Positions 1 to 7,595 of a DNA stretch of 64,000 bases are shown here, in pieces. Origin of the DNA: Halioglobus sp. Lineage in GTDB: Bacteria > Pseudomonadota > Gammaproteobacteria > Pseudomonadales > Halieaceae. Each line of letters opens with the position of its first letter. Position 1 is the first letter of the stretch. The stretch spans positions 1 to 64,000 of the forward strand of contig PABK01000052.1 in assembly GCA_002699145.1 (NCBI GenBank), read 5' to 3'. The notes beneath the pieces are model-generated. The model ran no database searches and was not told the DNA's origin. It saw only the letters and a program-made list of their open reading frames with translations. The position numbers and the translations under genes were made by a program.

Positions 1-279
1 CCTGAATCCTTTGTACTTAGGGTTCGCGGCAGCAGTATGGAACCCAAATTTCATGAGGGCGACCTGATTTTTGTTGACCCCAATGTTTCACCTGACCACG
101 GAAAGTACGTGGTTGTTCGACTCGATGAATCCAATGAAGCCACGTTCAAGCAGTTAATTATTGAAGAGGGCAAGCAGTACCTGAAGGCGCTCAACCCTGA
201 CTGGCCGAATCGCATTATCGAAGTGGATGAAGAAGCGACAATCTGTGGAGTCATTGTCTTCAAGGGTGAGGTGGTGTGA
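1..279 (+). CDS. S24-family (LexA/CI-like) phage repressor, C-terminal part
   Basis: The reading frame is open from base 1, so the N-terminal DNA-binding half lies outside the window. What remains is a self-cleaving S24 peptidase domain. The G-S-S-M motif puts the nucleophilic serine at bases 34-36, followed by the usual HEGD turn; the general-base lysine lies in TFKQL. In this family RecA-stimulated autocleavage inactivates the repressor and induces the prophage. It sits just before an AlpA-like gene and an integrase, as a lysogeny regulator would. Cleavage activity is inferred from the family. Confidence 0.85.
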   Translation, partial: PESFVLRVRGSSMEPKFHEGDLIFVDPNVSPDHGKYVVVRLDESNEATFKQLIIEEGKQYLKALNPDWPNRIIEVDEEATICGVIVFKGEVV

Positions 280-313
280 ACTCAATCTATTCCTGCAAAT
301 AGAGAAAGCACCC

Positions 314-577
314 ATGATCGACATCGTTGATCCCCAGCAAATCACTACACTGATCAACCGCAAGACCCTATTGGCAATGATTCCGCTTTCGGATCGAACC
401 ATTTACAACATGGAAAAACGAGGAGACTTCCCACGCCGTATCGTTCTGACGAGTCGAAATGTCGCCTGGGATCTAGCTGAAGTAGGGCAGTGGATCGAAG
501 CCCGAAAGCAGTCGAGTACTCAGCCACACAAGCCAGGCATCTCGTACGAGAGAAAGGCACTCCCGTTTTCAAACTAG
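314..577 (+). CDS. AlpA/MerR-like helix-turn-helix regulator
   Basis: This 87-residue protein has a MerR/AlpA-type fold pattern: LLAMIPLSDRTIYNMEKRGDFPRRI followed by a conserved VAWDLAEVGQWIEAR strand-helix. AlpA-like proteins activate excision or late genes of P4-like elements. I chose the ATG at 314 because residues before it look non-coding. It lies 35 nt after the repressor. Which promoter it acts on cannot be read from the sequence. Confidence 0.75.
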   Translation: MIDIVDPQQITTLINRKTLLAMIPLSDRTIYNMEKRGDFPRRIVLTSRNVAWDLAEVGQWIEARKQSSTQPHKPGISYERKALPFSN

Positions 578-657
578 TCGCGTTCGTTGGCAAAGATCCA
601 TTTAGCTCGCTGATAAAAAGATAGCCAGGATTCTTACTTGAAGTTATAATTAGCTCA

Positions 658-754
658 GTGCTAATGTTTTGGCCATCCAGACCAGGCTGGCCAATGCTTC
701 ACCATTAGCACGAAGAGAAGATGGCCCCGGGTCGCAAACGACCACAGGGACCCG
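658..754 (+). promoter_or_regulatory. Structured leader of the excisionase gene
   Basis: The 180-bp gap before the excisionase folds locally. An 8-bp stem GTGCTAAT (658-665) / ATTAGCAC (704-711) encloses GGCCA (671-675) / TGGCC (688-692). A second stem CGGGTC (728-733) / GACCCG (749-754) ends four bases before the ATG and spans the likely ribosome-binding site (AGGGA). The fold could control xis translation. This is seen by pairing only. Confidence 0.45.
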
Positions 755-757
755 AAA

Positions 758-949
758 ATGAAATGGGTAAAGCTACCCAAATATTGTGAATTGAGCGGTG
801 ATACCGCCAACGCGGTTCATGCCCGCCGCAAAAAAGGGCTCTGGTTGGATGGCGTTCATTGTCAAGTCAGGAATCACACCCTCTGGATCAATATCGAGGC
901 AGTTGAAAAATGGGTAGAGAACGGTCTGTTAAGCTCGCGCAAGGCGTAA
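758..949 (+). CDS. Excisionase-like small DNA-binding protein (Xis)
   Basis: A 63-residue protein of the type found directly upstream of phage integrases: an N-terminal MKWVKLPKYCELSG, a short HTH-like stretch, then LWINIEAVEKWVENG. It would bend DNA at the attachment site and bias the integrase towards excision. Its last 40 bases overlap the start of the integrase gene in another frame, typical of translationally coupled xis-int pairs. Confidence 0.7.
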   Translation: MKWVKLPKYCELSGDTANAVHARRKKGLWLDGVHCQVRNHTLWINIEAVEKWVENGLLSSRKA

Positions 950-2151
950 GAATCCGCACTTACACGAGCGGTAAACAGGCTATTGAAATTCAGTTTCAAT
1001 ATCGGGGCGTACAATGCAAGGAAACTCTGGCGACACTGGATCCTTCGAAAAAGGGTGACCAGCGCTACGCCGTCAATCTGAAAGCCGAAATCGAAGGCGC
1101 CATTGCAAGGCAGACTTTTCAATATGAAGCGTATTTCCCGGAATCCAAGCGGGCACGCCTATTTGGTCACGCCAATTCACAGATCACCATCCGAGAGCTG
1201 ATCGAGGAATGGCTGAAAGATATTGAGCGCACTCACCCGCACAGTACTTATCGCTGCTATCGAAAAAGTTGTAATGCCCACCTGTTCCCCCAGTTTGGCG
1301 ACATCCGAGCGCGCAATTTAACACCGCAACACATTCGTACTTGGATACGCGAGCGTAGCGGGACCTTGAAAAGTATCCGCAATGATCTGACGCCGCTGCG
1401 CGCTGTTCTGGATCGGGCGTTAAACGATGACATCATCGACCGTAATCCATTGGATAAGATCAAGGTCAGCAAGCTAGTAGATCGCAACCAAGCCAAAACC
1501 GACTATGAGGTCGACCCGTTCACAACCACGGAAATCAACAAGGTTCTCCAAAGCGCTCTGAATTACGATCCGCGCATCTGCAACCTACTGAAATTTGCGT
1601 TCTTCTCCGGGTTGAGAACATCGGAGTTGTTCGGTCTGCAGTGGGGCGATGTCGATTGGGATCAGCGTGAAATACATATCCAACGCGCCGTGGTAGAACG
1701 CCAATTAAAGGAAACCAAAACTCGAGCCAGCAACCGGAAAGTTCTCTTGTTACCTGCCGCTTATGATGCGCTAACACACCAGAAGCAATTCAGCTTTGTC
1801 GGCAGTGACTACATCTTCATCCGGCCGGACGACAAGGGGCCTTTCATCGACTATGAACATCTAGAGCGCCCCTGGAAACATATTCTGAAAACAGCCAAGG
1901 TCCGCTACCGCAACCCCTACCAGACCCGGCACACCTACGCGAGCCAATTACTTTCCGGTGGCGAAAACCCGTTGTTCGTCGCGCAGCAGATGGGACACAA
2001 AACCACGGAGATGATCATGCGGCACTATGGGCGTTGGGTCGAACAAGGAGATCAACGTCAGCGGCATGTATTCGTCTCCGATTTCGGCCAGGGCGTCAAG
2101 GAGCCACGGCCACCCTACCCGCACGATGGTAACTACGCCTCTGCTGCGTAG
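910..2151 (+). CDS. Tyrosine integrase of the first element
   Basis: This 413-residue phage-type recombinase has an N-terminal arm-binding domain (about 1-60), a core-binding domain (about 95-185) and a C-terminal catalytic domain. The catalytic arginine is in FFSGLRTSELFGL. Box II reads YQTRHTYAS, with Tyr at the usual first His, a known variant. MGHKTTE supplies the late His and MRHYGRW the nucleophilic tyrosine. The ATG at 910 overlaps the excisionase; no strong Shine-Dalgarno is visible, so coupled translation is likely. Confidence 0.9.
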   Translation: MGRERSVKLAQGVRIRTYTSGKQAIEIQFQYRGVQCKETLATLDPSKKGDQRYAVNLKAEIEGAIARQTFQYEAYFPESKRARLFGHANSQITIRELIEEWLKDIERTHPHSTYRCYRKSCNAHLFPQFGDIRARNLTPQHIRTWIRERSGTLKSIRNDLTPLRAVLDRALNDDIIDRNPLDKIKVSKLVDRNQAKTDYEVDPFTTTEINKVLQSALNYDPRICNLLKFAFFSGLRTSELFGLQWGDVDWDQREIHIQRAVVERQLKETKTRASNRKVLLLPAAYDALTHQKQFSFVGSDYIFIRPDDKGPFIDYEHLERPWKHILKTAKVRYRNPYQTRHTYASQLLSGGENPLFVAQQMGHKTTEMIMRHYGRWVEQGDQRQRHVFVSDFGQGVKEPRPPYPHDGNYASAA

Positions 2152-2267
2152 GAGTTATAGAGGTAGGCTTGTGACCTACCGTGCGCCAAACACCACCTCA
2201 CACAACTCAGCTCGCGCAACGCCTCACAGCCATTTTGGCACTTATCGTTATCATTATGTTGGATTTT

Positions 2268-2353
2268 GGTAACTATAGCGACCACCACAGTTGACAAGCC
2301 CATAGTGGACACTATAATTACCATTTTCAGCCAATTTGGTATCTATTGTGACC
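2268..2353 (+). promoter_or_regulatory. Three operator-like repeats upstream of hipBA
   Basis: Three 16-bp sites fit the pattern GGTANYTATWGYGNCC: 2268-2283 (forward), 2307-2322 (reverse) and 2338-2353 (forward). The middle site contains a good -10-like TATAAT. HipB repressors bind repeated sites around their own promoter, so these are likely hipBA operators. The third overlaps both possible hipB start codons (TTG 2336, GTG 2348). Confidence 0.65.
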
Positions 2354-2677
2354 AGCAAAAAATCGGAAAAGGGTCGATCTGCTGTCGTCTTTCCCAAGAA
2401 TCGACGTCTTTTGGAACAGCTTGGCGAGAATATCAAGCTGGCATGTAAGCGCAGAGGTTATACCCAGGTTTTGATTTCCGAGCGAACGGGGCTCAGCCGC
2501 CTGACCATTCGCAAGATTGAGAAGGGCGATCCCAGCGTTTCAATCGGCCACTATCTTGCTGTGCTTAGCGTCCTGGGACTGGCCGGCGATTTTGCCAAAG
2601 TCGCACAAGACGATGAACTGGGTCATAAACTGCAGGACATTAAACTGATGGGCAGGAAGCCAGGAGCCTCATCATGA
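2336..2677 (+). CDS. hipB: HipB-like antitoxin (XRE family)
   Basis: This small Cro/C1-type HTH protein (GENIKLACKRRGYTQVLISERTGLSRLTIRKIEKGDPSVS) ends by overlapping hipA by four bases (ATGA). HipB binds operator DNA and neutralises the HipA kinase. The start is uncertain: TTG at 2336 or GTG at 2348. Both lack a clear Shine-Dalgarno and both lie inside the third operator repeat, so repression could block both RNA polymerase and ribosome. Confidence 0.85.
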   Translation: MVSIVTSKKSEKGRSAVVFPKNRRLLEQLGENIKLACKRRGYTQVLISERTGLSRLTIRKIEKGDPSVSIGHYLAVLSVLGLAGDFAKVAQDDELGHKLQDIKLMGRKPGASS

Positions 2678-3912
2678 GTACAGAAGTCTTTGTTTTTGCA
2701 GACTGGGAGGAGTTCGAGGAGCCAGTCTTGGTTGGCACGCTTCGGTCATCTCCTGCGCGTCAAAAAGAGCATTTCAGCTTCAATTATGACACTGACTGGC
2801 TGCAATCTTCTTATGCACAACAAATCGATCCTGAGCTAAACCTCTATTCCGGCGAGCAGCACGGTGAAGACGACAAGAATTTCCGCGTGTTTCTGGATTC
2901 CTGCCCGGATCGCTGGGGTCGCTTATTGATGAAACGGCGCGAGGCCGTCCATGCCCGCCAGGAAGAACGTCGCCCACGAGTACTGAATGAAATCGATTAT
3001 CTTCTCGGCGTACACGACCTTCACCGGGCCGGCGCGCTGAGATTCAAACGCGAGCTGGATGGCCCTTTTCTCGACAACGATGAACGCTTTGCTGCCCCGC
3101 CACTCTCATCCTTGAGAGAACTTGAGCACGCAGCTAGGCAGGTAGAAAAAAACACCGATAGCGATGACCCAGAATACGTGAAATGGTTATACATGCTGAT
3201 GTCACCTGGTTCCTCCTTAGGTGGCGCCCGACCCAAGGCCAGCGTGACTGACGATGACGGACGCCTGTGGATCGCCAAGTTTCCCAGTCAGCACGATGAT
3301 TACAATATTGCTGCCTGGGAATACGTCGCTTACCAGTTGGCACTGGATGCAGGAGTAACCATGCCGGAGAGCCGCATCGAGCAGTTCAGTAGTCATCACC
3401 ACACTTTTCTGACCAAACGCTTTGATCGCACTGAGTCTAGCCGTCTTCACTTTACCTCGGCGATGACTCAACTCGGTTATTATGACGGCGACTATGACGC
3501 CAGCTATCTGGAGCTTGCGCAATTCCTGACCGAGCACGGCGCGAATACGAAAGAAGATCTCGCACAGTTATGGCGCCGCATCGTATTTTACATCGCCATC
3601 TCCAATACCGATGACCACCTCCGCAACCACGGATTTATTTACCATCAGGGAGGCTGGCTGCTATCTCCGGCGTACGATATCAACCCGGTCACGCCTGCCA
3701 ATGGCTTGCACCTCAACATCACCGACAGCGATAACGGCCTGGACTACGAGCTGGCCATGGAGGTCATCGAATTCTTTCAACTCGACCGTGGTCAGGCGCT
3801 AAAGATTAAAGATGAAGTACTCGCCAGTGTTGCCAACTGGAAGGCTAAAGCAAGTGCTGCTGGACTCAGCAGAAGCGAGCAAAAACTGATGGAACCGGCA
3901 TTTAATCTCTGA
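2674..3912 (+). CDS. hipA: HipA-like serine/threonine kinase toxin
   Basis: A 412-residue HipA-family kinase. It has the HipA N-domain, a glycine-rich segment SPGSSLGGARPKA (about 180-195), the catalytic loop ISNTDDHLRNHGF (about 312) and the metal-binding SPAYDINP (about 335). In Escherichia coli HipA phosphorylates glutamyl-tRNA synthetase and induces growth arrest; HipT-type relatives have other synthetase targets, so the target here is open. All core residues are present, suggesting an active toxin. It is the last gene before a tRNA-derived attachment site. Confidence 0.92.
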   Translation: MSTEVFVFADWEEFEEPVLVGTLRSSPARQKEHFSFNYDTDWLQSSYAQQIDPELNLYSGEQHGEDDKNFRVFLDSCPDRWGRLLMKRREAVHARQEERRPRVLNEIDYLLGVHDLHRAGALRFKRELDGPFLDNDERFAAPPLSSLRELEHAARQVEKNTDSDDPEYVKWLYMLMSPGSSLGGARPKASVTDDDGRLWIAKFPSQHDDYNIAAWEYVAYQLALDAGVTMPESRIEQFSSHHHTFLTKRFDRTESSRLHFTSAMTQLGYYDGDYDASYLELAQFLTEHGANTKEDLAQLWRRIVFYIAISNTDDHLRNHGFIYHQGGWLLSPAYDINPVTPANGLHLNITDSDNGLDYELAMEVIEFFQLDRGQALKIKDEVLASVANWKAKASAAGLSRSEQKLMEPAFNL

Positions 3913-4017
3913 GCCGGATTTTCAGTCATTTTTCTCCGTGGAACGTGAGTGGAACGCAAACCATGAGAAAAACCATATCCTATTGAAATTAAAAGACTTT
4001 TATTGGCCACCTTGAAA

Positions 4018-4041
4018 GTTCAAGTCCTCTCCTGGGCACCA
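4018..4041 (+). repeat. tRNA 3'-end fragment: attachment-site core
   Basis: The 24 bases beginning GTTCAAGTCC and ending GGGCACCA read as a tRNA T-loop, 3' T-stem, acceptor strand and encoded CCA. The acceptor would pair with GCCCAGG, as in some tRNA-Leu genes. The bases upstream do not form the remainder of a tRNA, so this is a duplicated att core rather than a gene. It lies 97 bp before the second integrase and marks the junction of two tandem islands. Confidence 0.65.
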
Positions 4042-4138
4042 CATTTCTTTTAAGCCTTTGATCTCAAAGGTTTTATAGCTCGCATAGCGCCTTGTGCAGC
4101 CAAGGTGGTGACACTTTGGTGATACACCGGAGTGTCCT

Positions 4139-5815
4139 ATGCGCAGCGGTCATTTCTTGGTCCGAAACCGCCATCAACATACCTGGCACGCACGGGTGAT
4201 TATCCCCCTTTCCGTGCGTCATCACTTTGATGGTAAACGCGAGCTCCGCGTGTCCTTAAAGACCCCGGACAAGGCCCGCGCGAAACGACTATCAAGGCTA
4301 TTTTGGGTACACTGCCAGACAGGCTTTGACCGGCTTAAGACGCGCCCTGTATCAGAGCAATCCTTTGAAACGACGGACACGTTTTTACACTGGGCCGGGA
4401 TCACAACAGAAACAAACAAGAACAGCGCCATGTATAAAGTGGACATGATTGACATGCTGGGCCGCCGTCACGTCATCGACCTGGATGATCCGGAGGAGGA
4501 GGCCAAGCTCGCCCGTGAATTCCAGGCCAATGCCATCGCGGTCTTAAACCAGTTCAAAGACAGGCCGGAAATGCTGGACCGGCTGATGAAACTCGGCGGG
4601 ACAGAATTCACGAAAAGCGAAAGCCAGCCGGAAAGCACCGCCACCTTCCATGAGGCCATCGACCTTTATATAGAAAAACTGGAGACACAGGGCCGCAAGG
4701 GCAGAAAACTCGCGCCGCGCACCCTGCTCACCTATACCGACAAGCTGCGCTTCTGGCAAAAGCATTTCGGGCAGCGCGCCGTCCATACCCTAACGCTCAA
4801 AGAGCTCGCCGCTATCCAAAGCTGGCTTGTCTACCTTCCTGCGAATTTCGCCAAAAAAGCGCTGTCGGTCGATCATGCCGTAAAGAAGGCACAGCACAAA
4901 GGCGGGCTCCTTCCGCCAATTTCGGATAAAACGCGGGAAGAATACCTGGGCCAGCTCAAAGGCCTGCTCGCATATGTTCACAGTAACGGCTTTATCAACA
5001 CAAATCTGGCCGTCCATGTTGAAATGCCCAATACCAAGCTCTCACCCGGCATCAGCCGCCTGCCCTTTACGGGAGAAGACATGAAGAGCATCTTCCCCGG
5101 CAAAGATTACGGCCATGACTTTGGCAGCCGGATCAGCAAGGATGATTACAATAACCGCTTCTGGTTTCCTCTGCTGGCTGCCTTTTCTGGTGCGAGACTG
5201 GAAGAGCTCGGCCAGCTCCAGCTAGAGGACATCAAGACCTGCCCCGATACCGGCATTATCTATGCCATGATCGATAATCAGGGCGCGACCGCAGACGGCA
5301 CTAAAAAACGCACCAAGAACCTGAACTCCGTGCGCCCCATCCCGATCCATTCCACACTGCTACATATCGGATTTATGGATTACGTCACCGCACGACAAAA
5401 GGACAAGAAGGACACCGGCCTCTTCAAACTCAAACGTGATAAACAGGGCCGTTTTGCTAAAGGTATTTCCAACTGGTTCTCCCGATACGAAACCCGCAAA
5501 AACGGCCAGGTGGTCAAAGGCTATATCGAGCGACAGGACATAAACAGCAAAGGTACCAATGGAGCCGGTGATAAATGGTCGAAAAGCTTTCACAGCTTCC
5601 GCCATACGGTGATCGATAATCTGCGCGGTAAACAACTCCAAAACGGCGAGTTTATCCGCGAGCTCGACATTGCCCTTGTCGTCGGCCATGAGCGCGATAA
5701 ACGCGAAACTGCCTCCTACGGCATCGACCGCAGCCAGCTTTCCTTACGCAAGGCCATCATCGAAGCCATCCATTATGAAGATGTGGAGTTCGAGGAGATC
5801 AGGTGGAAGTCCTGA
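4139..5815 (+). CDS. Tyrosine integrase of the second element (DUF6538-type)
   Basis: 558 residues. The N-terminus (LVRNRHQHTWHARVIIP) matches the DUF6538 arm domain of island integrases; a SAM-like core-binding domain follows at about 165-290. In the catalytic domain the arginine is in FSGARLEELGQLQ, box II is HSFRHTVIDNL, the late His is VVGHE and the tyrosine lies in TASYGID. GGAG lies 11 nt before the ATG. Its position just after a tRNA 3' end and pointing away from it is standard for tRNA-targeting islands. Confidence 0.93.
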   Translation: MRSGHFLVRNRHQHTWHARVIIPLSVRHHFDGKRELRVSLKTPDKARAKRLSRLFWVHCQTGFDRLKTRPVSEQSFETTDTFLHWAGITTETNKNSAMYKVDMIDMLGRRHVIDLDDPEEEAKLAREFQANAIAVLNQFKDRPEMLDRLMKLGGTEFTKSESQPESTATFHEAIDLYIEKLETQGRKGRKLAPRTLLTYTDKLRFWQKHFGQRAVHTLTLKELAAIQSWLVYLPANFAKKALSVDHAVKKAQHKGGLLPPISDKTREEYLGQLKGLLAYVHSNGFINTNLAVHVEMPNTKLSPGISRLPFTGEDMKSIFPGKDYGHDFGSRISKDDYNNRFWFPLLAAFSGARLEELGQLQLEDIKTCPDTGIIYAMIDNQGATADGTKKRTKNLNSVRPIPIHSTLLHIGFMDYVTARQKDKKDTGLFKLKRDKQGRFAKGISNWFSRYETRKNGQVVKGYIERQDINSKGTNGAGDKWSKSFHSFRHTVIDNLRGKQLQNGEFIRELDIALVVGHERDKRETASYGIDRSQLSLRKAIIEAIHYEDVEFEEIRWKS

Positions 5816-6056
5816 AAAGACCGGAATTTACCGATTTTCCGAGGTCCCGGATTTTAGTCGTGCGGGTCCCGAACCTTTGCATTCTGAATGATTTGTACGG
5901 CGGATAATGTAGGGATTCCAGGGATGGGTCCCGGAAAATTGCATTTTGTTTTATGGGTTGGTGGCGCGGTGAGGAACCTTCGAACAAGTTCAATTCGTTA
6001 ACAGGCGGTTAAGAAAAAATCTGCTTTGTAAACGCAGTCTTAAAGTGTAGGTTTTA

Positions 6057-6251
6057 TCATAGAACAATAAGAATAAATTTGGTCCTAGGCGGCCACAAAC
6101 AGCCATGGAGGGCGCTGATAAACCCGATATGACCCATCACACCCATCAGGATCAGAATGCCGATAAAGGCGCAGAAGGCTGCAAAAATAACATAGAGCTC
6201 TTTGATGCCATTACGGATCGTCAAGAGCACGGCTTTTGAAAATTTCTCCAT
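6057..6251 (-). CDS. Small membrane protein, unknown function
   Basis: 64 residues with one or two hydrophobic segments (ELYVIFAAFCAFIGILILMGVMG and a C-terminal FILIVL). A good Shine-Dalgarno (GGAGG) precedes the ATG. It is the last gene of the minus-strand block that starts with mobC, so it may be cotranscribed with mobilization genes. No family recognised. Confidence 0.5.
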   Translation of the reverse strand: MEKFSKAVLLTIRNGIKELYVIFAAFCAFIGILILMGVMGHIGFISALHGCLWPPRTKFILIVL

Positions 6252-6284
6252 GGAGCTATCCTCCGTTGTGAAGTTCTGGGCTGC

Positions 6285-6641
6285 TTAGAAATCGATCTCC
6301 AGAAGCGCTTCCATAACCTTCGTCATCATGTAGATGTCAACGCCATCCTCATCGCCTGCTGAGCCGTGCTGTGCGCTCTCCTGCACTACCGTCTCTTCGT
6401 AAGCCTCTGGCGACATCCCGTAGAGCTTTGCGAACTCTTCCCTGATCAGCACTTCAGCAAGCCCTGCTGCGATTTGAAATTCAGCGCGTTTTGATGCGCC
6501 CTTGAAGGTCAGAGCCTCAAAGCGGATGATGTTGCTGATATTTCCGGTAAGCGAGAATCCGGTCTGCTCCACTCTGAGGCAGATGTCACGGGCTCTTTCC
6601 CGCAGCGTTTGCTCTATAGAAGAATTGATGTACCTGATCAT
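6285..6641 (-). CDS. Mob-associated small protein, paralogue 1
   Basis: 118 residues, soluble and mostly helical. It shares a pattern with two neighbours (6754-7116 and 7160-7546): an N-terminal helix, a central strand region, then LIREEFAKLYGMSPEAYEE. The conserved tail is (F/L)-x-x-L-(Y/N)-G-(M/Q)-(S/T)-P. A Shine-Dalgarno GGAG precedes the ATG. Function unknown; position suggests a role linked to mobilization. Confidence 0.6.
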   Translation of the reverse strand: MIRYINSSIEQTLRERARDICLRVEQTGFSLTGNISNIIRFEALTFKGASKRAEFQIAAGLAEVLIREEFAKLYGMSPEAYEETVVQESAQHGSAGDEDGVDIYMMTKVMEALLEIDF

Positions 6642-6704
6642 TTCCGGTCTCCTTTTCGCCGTTTTCCATGAAAGGCAGGGCCAGAGTAACCGGCTCCGTA
6701 AAAG

Positions 6705-6745
6705 GGCCTCCTCTTCTGATCCTCTCAGAACGAGAAGAGGAGGCC
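6705..6745 (-). terminator. Rho-independent terminator after paralogue 2
   Basis: A 13-bp perfect inverted repeat (6705-6717 and 6733-6745, arm GGCCTCCTCTTCT) with a 15-nt loop follows the stop codon of the 6754-7116 gene. On the minus strand a T run (TTTT) follows after one C, as expected for transcription leftwards. Confidence 0.65.
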
Positions 6746-6753
6746 AGGCCGCT

Positions 6754-7116
6754 CTACTCCGGAATATCCCAGATAATGATCGGTAGTTTTCTCCGGCCTT
6801 TATGGCGTCTTGCTTCTTCTCGGCGCTTTACCATCTGCACGACATCTTCCGGCTTGTTATCAAGCTGCTCCCAATAGGCTTGAGGGGTCATCCCATTAAG
6901 CTCCTCGAAGGCGGCGGCGATCACAGCTTCTGCCTCTTTCTGGGTATAGATGGCCCCTGACGGGCTAGCGCCGCACGTGAAACTTATGGCCTTGTGATAA
7001 ACCACGGTTTCATCATCAAGGCCGAGGGCGTCAAAACCGATCTCTTTCATATTGCGCACCAGCTTTTGGGCGAGCACCCAGTCGCGCGCTGAGATTTCAA
7101 TATCGGTCGTTGTCAT
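6754..7116 (-). CDS. Mob-associated small protein, paralogue 2
   Basis: 120 residues from the ATG at 7116, which has a strong GGAGG upstream; a longer reading frame exists but lacks a ribosome-binding site. The C-terminal half (EAVIAAAFEELNGMTPQAYWEQL) matches the tail of paralogues 1 and 3. It probably belongs to the mobC-relaxase transcription unit and is followed by a terminator. Function unknown. Confidence 0.65.
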   Translation of the reverse strand: MTTTDIEISARDWVLAQKLVRNMKEIGFDALGLDDETVVYHKAISFTCGASPSGAIYTQKEAEAVIAAAFEELNGMTPQAYWEQLDNKPEDVVQMVKRREEARRHKGRRKLPIIIWDIPE

Positions 7117-7159
7117 TACGGGTTCCTCCGTTTTCCATTCTTCGAGATACAAAACCGCC

Positions 7160-7546
7160 CTAGCGCTCATGGCCTTCATGATCGCGATTGCGCGTAACGA
7201 GGCGCGCCCGGCTTAAACTGGCTTCGGGACGGCCTTCATCCCTGTCAGAGGACACCCCGCTTAGATCAAGCCTGGGCTGGCATCGGGCCCGCGCTTCTTC
7301 GGGAGACTGGCCGTAAAGCGCTTCAAATTCATCCCGGATCAACGAGGCAGCATCGTCCTTAGAAATCTCCTCTCCCGGTCCCAGGCGACCGCTCTCAAAA
7401 TTTTTGGCGTAGATATCGATCACCTTTTCGGCCTCGTAACCCATCACCGCAAAATCATGTTCTTTTATGATGCGGGCACATGTCCCGGCCGCTTCGCGCA
7501 TCTCATCGCTGAACTCAGCATTGTTCACATTTTGATCATCACTCAT
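7160..7546 (-). CDS. Mob-associated small protein, paralogue 3
   Basis: 128 residues, starting after AGGAGG. Helical N-terminus, then SLIRDEFEALYGQSPEEARAR, which aligns with paralogues 1 and 2, and a charged Arg/Asp/Glu-rich tail. It lies 50 nt after the relaxase gene on the same strand. Three diverged tandem copies indicate a locally amplified family, perhaps DNA-binding or relaxosome adaptor proteins; that role is inference. Confidence 0.65.
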   Translation of the reverse strand: MSDDQNVNNAEFSDEMREAAGTCARIIKEHDFAVMGYEAEKVIDIYAKNFESGRLGPGEEISKDDAASLIRDEFEALYGQSPEEARARCQPRLDLSGVSSDRDEGRPEASLSRARLVTRNRDHEGHER

Positions 7547-7595
7547 GAGCTCATCCTCCTATGTTGATATGTGTTCATCGCCAGTTTGCGTGCGT

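Noticed and set aside
4018-4041. Complete tRNA gene
   Set aside because: Only the T-loop to CCA end is present; upstream bases do not form D, anticodon or 5' acceptor stems.
6705-6745. Fifth copy of the GAGAGGAT box
   Set aside because: The match lies in a terminator hairpin after a stop codon, so it is probably coincidental.
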